Source: Apostichopus parvimensis (Eukaryota > Echinodermata > Holothuroidea > Aspidochirotida > Stichopodidae). Taken from it: a DNA stretch of 40,607 nucleotides. The notes beneath the pieces were generated by a model. The model was not told where the DNA came from, searched no databases, and saw nothing but the letters and a program-made list of their open reading frames with translations. Where the stretch lies: positions 1-40,607 of the forward strand of contig KN891983.1 in NCBI GenBank assembly GCA_000934455.1, given 5' to 3'. Positions 30,300 through 40,607 of the stretch are shown here, one piece after another (the first letter of the stretch is position 1; each line of letters opens with the position of its first letter). A program made the translations under genes and the position numbers.

Positions 30300-31003
30300 A
30301 TGTGTTTATTTGTCATAACTTGTATGAGGGTTTCTATTACGGGTCGCCCTGTAAACCCCTTATACTAAAACAGTTATTTCAGGTTGAAATTTTCCTTTAA
30401 ATTTGCCATAGCTTGAATAAGGGTTTCTATCAGGGGTCGACCAGTCATTCCTTTATACTAAAAGAGTGATTTCAAGTGGAAATTTTCCTGTAAATTTGAC
30501 ATAACTTGTATGAGGGTTTCTTATAGAGGTCGACCAGTTGACCCCTTATACTAAAACAGTGATTTCGGGGAAATTTATCATAATTTGTACAATGGTGTCT
30601 ATTAGGGGTCGACCAGTTGACCCCTTATACTAAAACAGAGATTTCAGGTTGACATTTTCCTGTGAAACTGCTATAATTTGTATTAGGGTTTATATTAGGG
30701 GTTGATCAGTCAAACCCTTATACTAAAACAGTGATTTAGGATTGGAATTGTCCAGTAATTTTGCCTTGATTTGTACGAGAATTCGTATCAGTGGTCGACC
30801 AGTCATTTTTTATACTAAAAAAGTGATTTCAGGTTAAAATTTTCCTGTAAATTTAACATAACTTGTATGAGGGTTTCTAATAGAGGTCCACCAGTTGACC
30901 CCTTATATTTATACAGTGATTTCCGGGAAAGTTTGTCATAATTGGTACAATGGTTTCTATTAGGGGTTGCTTTGTTTACCCCTTATACTATTCACAGGTT
31001 TAG
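30300..31003. repeat. 93-bp minisatellite with four-unit higher-order repeat
   Basis: Eight copies of CCTTATACTA-AAACAGTGATTTCAGG, each preceded by GGGGTCGACCAGTTGACC-like sequence, start at 30358, 30451, 30544, 30623, 30716, 30808, 30901 and 30981. Spacings are 93, 93, 79, 93, 92, 93, 80. The short 79/80-bp unit recurs every fourth unit and shares its own deletion and the words GGGAAA-TTT-TCATAATT and ACAATGGT. This gives a higher-order period of about 358 bp. Each unit also carries GTATGAGGGTTTCTATTAGG-like sequence. No coding potential. Confidence 0.9.
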
Positions 31004-31652
31004 TTATTGTTTCTTTTTTTTTTATTTGATAATTGAAGGATATTTTAATGTTTGAAAACCCCTTGATTAAATACTGAATATTTGACATAAATATATGGTA
31101 TTTGTAATTTTTCGGTTATGCTCCTTTTTGACTTTCATAGAAATATAAAACGTTGACCTAATGCAACAAATTGAAAGTATTTGCAACTTCGTTTGAAACT
31201 TACATAAGTAAACTCGAATCAAAATATGTGATGTCATTAATGCTCATTGGAAAATATGATTTCTGTTTCTCAGTGAAATTTACATCCGATTTCCTACTTC
31301 AAAATGGGATAAATCCCCGTATGAATACAATACGTCATAAGCATATAGGTATACTGTTAACCTGAAATTCTCTGAATTGGGGTAATGTTAGAATCGTACC
31401 CGATCACACCCGATCCGATGATAAAAAAAATAAAGCAATTTGTTTATAACATTGAATTATAATACTCTCAATGTGCAACGATTACGTCACATATGTTAGC
31501 TCCAAGTTCACTTATGGTAAAAACTGTATAATAACTTCAAACATCAATATCTCGAACACACGATGAAGGAATTGCATGAATACTGTTAAATGTTTAGAAC
31601 GTATTTCTCCATCATCAGTCTAAATCAGTTTTCTCAATGGACTGCCTTTTTA
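31004..31652. other. AT-rich stretch, nothing recognised
   Basis: No exon or organised repeat was recognised. The small plus-strand frame at 31171-31365 has no family resemblance. Confidence 0.4.
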
Positions 31653-31813
31653 TTACGTAAAACCCGCCGTGAATATTTGACAATTAGGTCCAGCCCAATT
31701 GGTCTGGCATCCTCCAGCACTGTCACAAGATCCGGTCATGATGTCACAGAGGCTGTTATCTACACAATGCCATTCCACCTCACAATTCGCTCCAAACGTT
31801 CCAACTTCGGATT
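31653..31813 (-). pseudogene. EGF-like domain exon (terminal), part of a probable pseudogene
   Basis: On the minus strand a TTGTATTTTCAG acceptor (phase 1 in) opens ESEVGTFGANCEVEWHC, then VDNSLCDIMTGSCDSAGGCQ, then TNWAGPNCQ, a six-cysteine EGF-like module with the usual C-x(5)-C-x(5)-C-x(6)-C-x(5)-C-x(8)-C spacing and the G-x-F-G-x-N-C lead of multi-EGF receptors. It ends IFTAGFT and TAA. An AATAAA (31654-31649) overlaps the stop. Such modules occur in secreted or cell-surface receptors. The upstream partner piece carries a stop codon, so an intact gene is doubtful. Confidence 0.6.
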
Positions 31814-31959
31814 CTGAAAATACAAGAAAGAAAGCGAAAAAATGGCATGGCCATACTGGGTCACCGTTAATTTTTAATTCAGCACCCAGTCCATGAAGAA
31901 AAACAAAGTTAAAAGAACATGATTTTATCATAACTAAATACTGTGTTAAATTAACCTAC

Positions 31960-32010
31960 CTGTATAGCAGCCTGAGCCTTTGTATCAAGCAGTACTTGAA
32001 CACCCATATG
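31960..32010 (-). pseudogene. Partner fragment of an EGF-like domain with an in-frame stop
   Basis: On the minus strand, in the phase-1 frame that joins the exon at 31813, the sequence reads CSSTA, a TGA stop, then YKGSGCYT and a donor ACAG|GTAGGT. GYKGSGC is a typical EGF-like ending, so the TGA probably replaces a Gly or Trp codon. Further upstream the frame is lost. This indicates decay by point mutation. Confidence 0.4.
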
Positions 32011-33206
32011 GGTTAACTTAATTTGCATATGAGGACTTCCATGGAGTCACCCTCTGGGCACCACAATTCCCCCTACTGACCATATCGACCTGACCATATC
32101 GACCTTAGCCGGTTGTTATGAAGACAGAACGGACAAATTATACGATCGATTTGGCCGTGTTGGAAACTCCAAACCTGTCCTTTAAGATTAAACTGCCCTA
32201 TAAGATCATCCAAGTCCTGTTGTAAGACGTTTTATTTTCTTTCCTAGTATCTTTTATTCGTAAGAAACATTTCATAGGTACTTACAAGCATATGTATTTT
32301 ATAATAATATTACAGTAATGCATACAGATCCACCAGACACAAATCAGTAGGGTGCTATTATGTATTGATCGTATGTTTTTTTGCCTAAGTCCGGGATAAC
32401 AGTGTCACAGTGTCAAATCATCAGGTACTGATCCAGGGGGAGGGGGTTTAGCATGGAAAGTACACCCCATTGAAACCCATCCCAATTAAATGAATTATTA
32501 GCACATCTTACTGGTATACCAGCATAGATATAATTTATAGCCTAAGCATTCCTCAAAATGCACCATTTCAGGTCTATTTTTTTTCTGGGGGAGGAGCACC
32601 ACGACCCAGTATGGCTTCGACTTCAACGACCCCCATTGCCACGTCCTCTCTTCAAACTAATGGTTCCGCTCTGACAATATTCCCCCCTCTTTCGATATAT
32701 CCGTCTCAACCATAGCAGGCATTTGTGGGTGATATTAACCATCCATATTAAAATGATGAAAGTCATTTATTATTGGCATCAATGGTATATTATCACCTTC
32801 CTATCGGTCCGATAAAACCAGGAGCATAAATACAACATGAATCACCACTATATGTACGTCAGGGTCTATTGCTTGTCTTAGAAATGCATTTTGGGGGTGG
32901 GGGTGTTTCGGCATCCCAAAGAGCTTAGTGAAAAAGCTGGTAATTAGTATAGGCATGGAGCTCTTCTAACTCCATGGTATAGGTATCATATACCTTATTT
33001 ACTGTGCATTCACATGAAAGGTTATTCATTGTCAAGAAATAGTCCTAAATGTACCAGTCTACTATAATGTGACTTTCTTGGGCATGTTTCAGTCAGCACC
33101 AATCCTTTTGTAAAGCTTGGCTGTTGACTAGGATGATATAAACCAAGTGGTGGTCTAAACATCAGAAGGATTGAGGGTAGATTTAAGGCGCCGTAGAAAA
33201 TCCTAA
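32011..33206. other. Non-coding stretch, nothing recognised
   Basis: G-rich patches near 32440 and 32900 and a direct repeat CATATCGACCTGACCATATCGACCTTA at about 32080-32106. No coding exon was seen. Confidence 0.4.
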
Positions 33207-34087
33207 GTGAAACAGGAAGATTTCGCAGCGACGGTCAGTCGGGGAAATATGTCGGCTATACTTGGTAGTTGTACAATACGTAAAAAAGATATTCTAAAGT
33301 GTTTAGGTTGCTCCGACATAGCAGTAATAAATACAGTGAAAAAAGCAGATTTTCACAAATTCAGAGCAAAATTAAAGGAACTTATTTCCTGGGGACTGTA
33401 CCACGATCATAATTTTCTCTTCCCCCTCCCATTGGAGTGAAGACCTTTTCTACAAACACACCGGTTCGGTCATCCTTTCTGCTACTGTTCATCGACAGAA
33501 ATAACTGGGCCGGTGCAATACCGGGGTACCAAATTGCACAATACGGGTAGTTTCATTCCCTTCCCGGTGGAAGTCAGACGATCAAAAGAGGAAAGATATT
33601 GCTACGGGACGTTTTACACGCTGCTGACTGTCGTTGTCATGGTTAATTTTCTTGCATTGCAAGCACGAATTGTAGCCGGATTCAACAAGCTGTGTGTTTT
33701 GCAAACTTCTCCTACAATGGAACAAGAAATTATTCTTCTAAGATCATTTCAAAAAATAGTAGTTGGGGCAAAACAGAAAGAAAAAGAAAACGAAGAACAC
33801 TGAGGTTGCAATTTTATGACGGAGGTTAAGTTTTATGGTATATGAAAACCCAACGCACGCACACATACTTACACTGTAATGCGTGGGAGGAGGCGTTTGA
33901 ACAAAGTCATCTCAACAGACAGCCTTTAACAATTCCACAATATACGGAAATGTCAAGTTGGGTGATTTTGATTAATACTCTGTACTTTCATGTCTTGCTT
34001 CAAGGAACACGTGCTGACAGTATGAGTATTATGAATAATTCTGTTTCTGCCAGATACGGGCTACGAACGTTAAAACTGTCTATATGA
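33207..34087 (+). other. Three consecutive unassigned open frames
   Basis: Frames at 33207-33440, 33513-33803 and 33842-34087 lie close together on the plus strand in a less AT-rich patch. The first has a Lys-rich helical look (KADFHKFRAKLKELISWG) and the second contains a hydrophobic run (YTLLTVVVMVNFLALQARIV). No family, start context or splice partner was recognised. They may be chance, or pieces of an unknown gene. Confidence 0.15.
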
Positions 34088-36480
34088 GTGCATTATAGAG
34101 TGATGTTAGTTGACAAAACCAACTGGGTGGAAAATAATATTTATTAAAGTATTATACGCCTCATTTTCGTCGTAAGCCAGCATATGGGTTACTGTATACA
34201 TCTTTTCACAGACGTGGGTGGACGATAAATAATAATATTATAAAGGAATAGGGAAGGAGAGAAGTGGGGATGTAGGGGAGGGGGAGGGGTGGCGGTGGTA
34301 AAATATTCCCTTTCAGTTGGACTGTTAAATGTTGACACATGACATCACACCGGCGGATGTGACATCATTATTCTCACCTTCTATGACCCTCAGTCAGACA
34401 TTGCAACAATCACACATATACTTATACATTTTGAACCCAAATTGATGAATAACGTACTACATTCTGTCCCATACATCAATGCGCAACTACTCCAGATTCT
34501 CTGGGTTACTTTCCAAATCTCCAAATCTTCTATTGCGAGCCTTATTTTGGTTTTAATTCACAACCGACAAAGACCGTCTTCATTGTGTTATCTTACCATC
34601 CAACGGCGCTTCTGCCCGCCTTTAGCCCTGACAGTGCCAATCCCATTCCAACACATGAACACCGAAACAAAGAGGGGTGGGTGTAGGGAAAAGAGGCAAT
34701 TGTACCACTATTTTTCACCGGGCAATGTGCCGCAATAGGCTACATCTTTTACACCACTGAACACTGTCTCACTCCTATCCTACAATCACTACCTTATACC
34801 TAACCTAAACACGGTTAATTCCGCTTTTATATTATGTGAAGAACCGCATGTTCCATATTCTTTCATTAATATGTATTTCCGCAGAATTGTAGTCGTAATT
34901 CCTTATAGTTCTTGAAATAATGAAGAAAATAAACAGTACTAGGTTATGTTTCTCTTGCTACTGAGATTTTCCTATTGAGATATTCACGCTTAAAATTGAT
35001 GACATCTCTAGAATGTTCCTTTAATGCTAAAATTTATGATGGCGTTGACTCCTTAGTGCAGATCTATATATTAACGTTAATATTAGTTCATCGTTTATAA
35101 ATCTAATAACTGAACCACAACATGTTCTTTTGACTTCATATAAACGACAGAGCACCCTTGGATAACCTTCAACACCATTAATGCTTGACAATTTGTACTA
35201 CATTGTTAACATGTCATATGAGGCCATTAAAGTCATATGTTGTTTCCAAAGAGTTTGTGTTGCATTCTACAAACTGACTTAATATAAAATTGGTGTAAAG
35301 TAGGAATTGATGAGTCCAGCTGTTTAAGGGAGTATTTCTCAAAAATTAAACCTGTTGTAGAAATAAAAAAGGGACCTGATCACTGGTGACACGATACGCA
35401 ATGTACTATGTGGCTTCTGACTGGTAGAAATTGTATACAGACAGGGCTTGCAACATCTAAGGACGTAGCCAGGAATTCTAATTTAGTGGGTTGGGGTTGG
35501 AGGGGGATATCATTTTAAGGAGGGCGTAATATCAGCCCTGTAAAGTGCGATGCCATACGTTTTGGGGACGCTTTACTGTTATAAACTTATTTATTTCTAC
35601 ACCATTATACGTATATAACATCGAGTGTTCCTTGGTCGAATAGGCTACGTCATACGCAGGTACCTTCTCCGAGGGTGCGTCATAAGCTTGACGAGTGTTC
35701 CTTCTCTGATCAAAGAAAAACATCACACCGTCTGGTCTCTCTCTTAATAAATACTCAAAAATAAAAATCAATTGATTGATAATGATCCTTGCTGTGTAAT
35801 GTCCTAGCTGTGAATGCCCGCACATTGAATTTGTGTTTACTTACACAGGTACACGTTTTAATATGATACAATTGCACAAACGGGATTAACTCTGCAAAAG
35901 AGGTAACTATATATATTGACAACATTCAATATTTTCATGAAGCAAAAATGCCACATGTACACAGTACAATCCTGTGGTCAATGTCTGTCCTGCATTGGAC
36001 TACGGTAAGTTTGCTAAAACCTTTGTAGCAGATATCCCAATATAATTGTAGCATTATGAAAAACACCTGATAAAGAATAACATAGTGTCTCAGATCACAA
36101 ATAAATCCCAACGACCATGGAAATAAGAATAATGGTACCAGTCGATGTAGGTGCAACGAGCAATCGTACGTGTCTTCGCAAACGCTTTACAACATAGGTT
36201 GGGGTTGCTTTGAGTCCATGAAGCCTTCATACATTCTTAGATTAAGCATTAGTGTTAGAATTTTACTATTGATTTTAATTTTAATTGTATGTACAGGATC
36301 GCTACGTTGACCTTAATGGATGTAAAATGAATTAGACAGTTTACTTTAAAGGTCACGTGTCCGATAATGTATTGTATTCCCTTTGTGTGCAGAAACTGAT
36401 GCTCCTTAACCGTACGAAACGGCGACCTTCAGAGAAGGCATTCAGTTGTAATAGATCGTCCAAAATATGACCAAAAATTA
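34088..36480. other. Non-coding stretch, nothing firm
   Basis: Includes a G-rich patch (34255-34300), a GGACGTAGCCAGGAATTCTA segment near 35460 of the kind seen at ends of dispersed repeats, and an unassigned minus-strand frame (35825-35532). No gene was recognised. Confidence 0.35.
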
Positions 36481-36790
36481 ACACCGCTGTAGTCAAGGTT
36501 GATGATCGTAATTTCACGTTTCAGGAGGTTCCGAATTGTAAAATGACAGCTCACTGTAATTTCATCAACTAAATATCGGAATCAATCAAAGAACGGCCAT
36601 TGACCGTAATCTTATGTCAAAACATTGACGTAAATTTACGGTTCCTTGAAATTACGGTTGATGAAGGTAATTTTACGTTGCATGTGCATGTCAAATAACA
36701 ATTCATCGTGATTTTACTGACAAAAGCCTTCGGCCGTAATATTACGTCAGAAATTTGCCGTTAATTTACGTTTTTTTTAACAGTGTAGTT
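36480..36790. repeat. TTACG/CGTAA-motif-rich segment, possible transposon remnant
   Basis: The words CGTAATTTCACG, CCGTAATCTTATGTCA, GACGTAAATTTACGG, AAATTACGGTTGATGAAGG, TAATTTTACG, GGCCGTAATATTACGTCAG and CCGTTAATTTACG cluster in 300 bases, in both orientations. The segment ends TTTTTTTTAACAGTGTAG. The strand-symmetric TTACGG words and an ACAGTGTA end resemble DNA-transposon termini, but no clean matching left terminus or target duplication was found. Confidence 0.4.
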
Positions 36791-39700
36791 GGCACCAACC
36801 GTTCTCACATCGCAGATGAAAAGACTAGTACCTGTTTCTCTCTGTCAGTAATAAGTCTCCAGCATGGCATAAAGTATTGTTATAACTACCGTGTTAGTCG
36901 ATTTAAACTCTTTGACTGTCCTTTTCTATTTTGTTTGCAAAAAATCTACTCGAATGTTGTTTTCGAGATAAACTCCGATAGATAACGACACGTTTCATTG
37001 CAGACATAATAATAACATTTGACGACAGCTCACTTTTTTTTGCGGCCCCAAGTTATTCCAACTAAAGAGTTATCTTTCTTTTCTTTTAATTAATTATAGA
37101 TATTATTCTTTGGCATCTGCACAGAAACCAAACTGGACTCTTTGTACGACATGGTAAGTTCCTATATCTTGCTTATATTCAGTAATAATTTTAAATATAA
37201 AATAATTTTAGTTTTGTTCAATTTATTTGGACTTCACATTATCCTTTTTAGTTTTAAGGGAAAATTATGGGAGAACCGTAGGAATGATGTAGGGGTTGGG
37301 GTGAGAAGGTTTTGTCATTTGGGGTACTATAGATAAAGCTACTTAGAACTCTTGCCATTAGCTCTCGTTAACAGAGATATTAAGGGAATGGCTCATATCT
37401 TTATCAACGGTACAAACATATTTTCTTTAATTTAGAATTAAAACCCATTTTTTATTATAACTTACAGTTTATTCAATGGATAACTCTCATTAATGTGTTT
37501 TACAAGGTGCCTAACAAAACTATGTACATATCTACCCGAGACCGAAATGGAAATATATTTACGGTTAAAGCAAGTGACTCATTGGTTCGGTTCATCGACG
37601 ACCCGTATGTAAATATTTAGGACGTCATCATAGATAATGGCATTTAAATTTTACTTGAGACCTGTAAATGAAAATAAACAGTCTGAGCTAAGGAAGTTAC
37701 ATGATTGAATGTTGTTGTTGGTTTTTATTTCTCAAAAATGATTTGATCCAGTCACGTATGATTATTAATCCCATTTATCCTTATTAATCCTATCTGCCGA
37801 TTAAATTGTAAGTGAACTATTAACATTGAATTTTAACCAATCAAAAGGAATTTGGTTTGGAAGAAATATTTATATGTATTAATCAAGTTCAGTATAAAAT
37901 TCTTTTATATCTTATATATATATAGCTTTTTCATTTTCCAGATGTCATAACAGGGCTCTGAGCTCTACCCCAGCAAATCCTTCCAGTAAACACCTCAGTC
38001 GCTGAGGGTTACAACTTACCAACGCCCCCTCACAGCCCCATACAGAACACTAACCTGAGTGTAATGACCGTGCATAGGCAGTACAGTATGAAGCCAGTAT
38101 GCCGACGGATCTTTCTACGACCATTTAGAGAATTGTAAGTATTATCTATGTGTAAACAAGGGTTGGATCTACGGATGAACCCCCCCCCCCCACCTCCCCT
38201 TTGCCCCCGGCCCCTTTTTTTCGGTTTAGATAGATACACACGTAAGTTTGCTCATTGCAAAGCTACAACAACATGAAATGCATCATTGAGGAAGCTTCGT
38301 CCGGACAGTCCGAACTTTATACCAATATTTTTCCTGATGTAACGGTCATTTTCGTGTCTCCTGCAGGGCCCTAGAGAATCCTGGATCCGCCCCTCCATGT
38401 GCATTATCATTAAATACCCGTATATATTATTGAGATGATTATCTTAACTATACAAACTATATTTCATGTAATTATATAATAACTATAATGTAATAACTAA
38501 GGTCAATGCCTTGCAAGAATGAACTTGTCGTATATTCAAAGTCAGAAACTGATCGATGTGATTTATTCAATATATGTATCACCACACAGACGTCATCGAC
38601 ATAATTGGGTAGCCCTTGGCGGCTTCCTTCCTATAATATACTCTCCGAATACCGGGAAACATTTATCATAGTTCATGATGTAAGCACCACTACAGAGATA
38701 ACAGTTGTTAATACCAATTTGTTGTGGGAAGCTAAAATATATACGCAAGTGCGACAAAATTGGTACCTAACAGGTTGTTTCCCTTACCAACCCGTATGCA
38801 AATGTACTCGGCAAGTTAACTTACCTCATAAAATGGGGTATAATTTCTTCAAAACTTCAAGAAAAATAAGATAATTTTGGACTCAAAGAGTTTTCTTTTA
38901 ATCCTCGTCTATTATGGATTAATCTTTCCACGTGGATTATCAGTTAATCATTATTTTGCTCCTAGAATTAATAAACAAACTTGAAACTTTTTTTACCTGA
39001 GTGGCAGAAATTAAAGTATTAATGGCATGCAAAGCAAAACAACGGGTTCCGAGAAGGAACTACTTCGACCTCAAACAGGAGGAAAGCGGGTGGGTTCTGT
39101 GATCTCGAGCAAACAATAGATAAAGCATTACTGTAACAATGTAACAGATTAAAGTCATGCGGCACGGTATAAATATATATTAGGCACAAAACTAACAACA
39201 AACAAAACAGAAACGCACTCTTCCCGTCCACCTCCTCCCCCCCCCCTAAAAAAAAACGCTGCCACCTTAAAGTATATGAATCTAGTGCATGAACGAAAGT
39301 GTGCATTCACGTAGGCGCCTTGAACTTAACATATTAATATTAATGGGAAGCATATTTAGTTACGGCATTAATTGCCGCTCGAAGCAAGGTTATGATCATG
39401 AATGCTCTGGACTTGTGTGCTTGTGGTTGAAAATGGAGCTGGATATTAAAATCTCCCGACTAACCCAATTCCATCAAATGATGATGATAGGTTGGAAATC
39501 CACCCTCTATATAGTATGTCGCGCACGCCACTGGCTATAGTTAATTAGTCGGTCCTACTTATCTCACGTTTTTGGTTACCATTTATACGGAGCTATCCGC
39601 ATATATCAATTATTAACAACCGCCATAGCAAACAACATTTTGACTATGATGACATTCCGTCGTGGGAATGGGGCTTAGCAAAGGGGGGGGGGGGGATCTA

Positions 39701-40607
39701 ATATATAAGTAAAGAAGGGTACCCGCAAAACAGTCCTTAAACTGCATACACTTAGACTTCGAGTACGAGCATGAGAGGTGAACTCCGAGATCATTCATTT
39801 TGGAATGTCGTAACATTCTTTGACTGTGCATAAGTAAAATATTAACGCTGTAATTGAAGCACAGTCCATACAATGTTTCTATTCAATAAACCCTACATTA
39901 AAAAGAATGACGTGGTTTCAAAGTCCTTGTAGACGTTTTCACATGAGGTAAACGGTACCCTCATCGAATTGCTGACATGTTGGTCAGTCATTGCACCTTC
40001 CCTTACCACTATATTTCCAGCATGCAGTATTTTAGCATCGAAAGTTTTCGTTATATGCAGACGTTTTACTCACAGGTAAACGTTTTCTTAAGATGCCCTT
40101 TTAAGGCTAGATTTAAGATCACGTGTACTCTCATTTTATTCTTCACCCTCTTTCTTGAAAATATATAAGACGGTCTATATTGTCTTTTTCACCCTTGTGA
40201 AGAAGACCATACGTACGAACATATCCTTGAGATGAAGAAGTTATAGTATACATGTGTACATTCATCAAAGATACTACATATAAAATAAAGAATATGTACT
40301 GATAGGTGACTTTTATGTGTTCTTAAGCATAACGATGTGCATTTAAAAGTATTGGTATAGTGCCTCTACCCTTGTCGTGCTTTTATTGTTGTTGTGAACT
40401 TTATAGTTGTATTGCTTCTTACATAACAAATGGTTTGATTCACTAATTACCTATATCATGCCCGAAACTCTCACTCACATATTGTGATGGTAATCATCAT
40501 TAAGACTGCGATTGCGATTGTGATAGTGGTTGCGGTTTTCATTCTCGTTCTCGTTCTCTTAGCTATTCTCATTCTAATTATTACTATTAGTATCGTTGTT
40601 ATGGTAA
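36791..40607. other. Right-hand stretch without a recognised gene
   Basis: Contains homopolymer runs (poly-C near 38180-38190 and 39235-39246; poly-G near 39681-39693), a shared repeat motif at 38376-38391, an (AT)-rich run near 37913-37923 and a degenerate GCGATTGCGATTGTGA / TCTCGTTCTCGTTCTC tract at 40505-40560. A 29-nt splice-flanked piece at about 37125-37152 was seen but not accepted. No exon with recognisable product. Confidence 0.35.

Noticed and set aside
30300..31003. Regularly spaced repeats that superficially recall a CRISPR array
   Set aside because: The units are contiguous 80-93-bp tandem copies with no unique spacers, in a eukaryotic intron/exon context; it is a minisatellite.
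35532..35825. 97-codon minus-strand ORF
   Set aside because: Less AT-biased than the surroundings but no recognisable domain, start context or splice partner.
37125..37152. 29-nt plus-strand micro-exon (acceptor CATCTGCACAG, donor ATG|GTAAGT)
   Set aside because: Good splice signals and a plausible TKLDSLYDM peptide, but no partner exon with matching phase was found; the next acceptor leads straight into a stop.

Overview
The window looks like nuclear DNA from a marine invertebrate. It is AT-rich, with small exons separated by long introns, GT/AG splice junctions, a decayed LINE retrotransposon, microsatellites, minisatellites and two assembly gaps. The gene content (a GIMAP/AIG1-type GTPase with death-fold modules, an EGF-like fragment) and frequent TAGGCCT-like words fit an echinoderm, perhaps a sea cucumber. 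That placement is inference; nothing here fixes the species.

The main content is one multi-exon minus-strand gene covering about 12.2-27.4 kb. Reading from high to low coordinates there is an 8-codon start exon (27440-27417), a 34-nt mini-exon (26323-26290), a death-effector-like exon (24794-24471), an alpha/beta TRADD-N-like exon (23241-22888), two tandemly duplicated 42-nt mini-exons (20258-20217 and 18936-18895), a P-loop exon of a GIMAP GTPase (18396-18023) and a terminal exon with the rest of the G domain and a hydrophobic C-terminus (13008-12232). All junctions keep frame (0, then a run of phase-1 introns, then 0), giving about 628 residues, or 656 with both mini-exons. The architecture is death fold - adaptor-like domain - GIMAP GTPase - membrane-like tail, which suggests an innate immune or cell-death switch in which a GIMAP GTPase sits where NLR proteins carry NACHT.

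The last intron (about 5 kb) holds a degenerate CR1/L2-like LINE in the same orientation. The intron before the P-loop exon holds a tandem segmental duplication whose second copy contains a large GGC/GAT triplet expansion and a 478-base gap directly beside a mini-exon splice donor.

Left of this gene (0-12 kb) are a possible last exon of a plus-strand gene at the very edge, three families of short tandem repeats (1.3-2.85 kb), a CpG-dense patch (3.18-3.42 kb), weak minus-strand exons encoding acidic/Ser-rich peptide (6.07-8.88 kb), a decayed tRNA-Thr-like/SINE head (6.9 kb) and a short Kozak-started plus-strand ORF (10.29 kb). Right of it (27.4-40.6 kb) are two plus-strand exons of an N6/N4-type DNA methylase-like protein with a frameshift and a false-duplication gap, a 93-bp minisatellite with a four-unit higher-order repeat (30.3-31.0 kb), a broken EGF-like fragment on the minus strand (31.65-32.0 kb), a TTACG-motif-rich repeat (36.5-36.8 kb) and long stretches with no recognisable gene.
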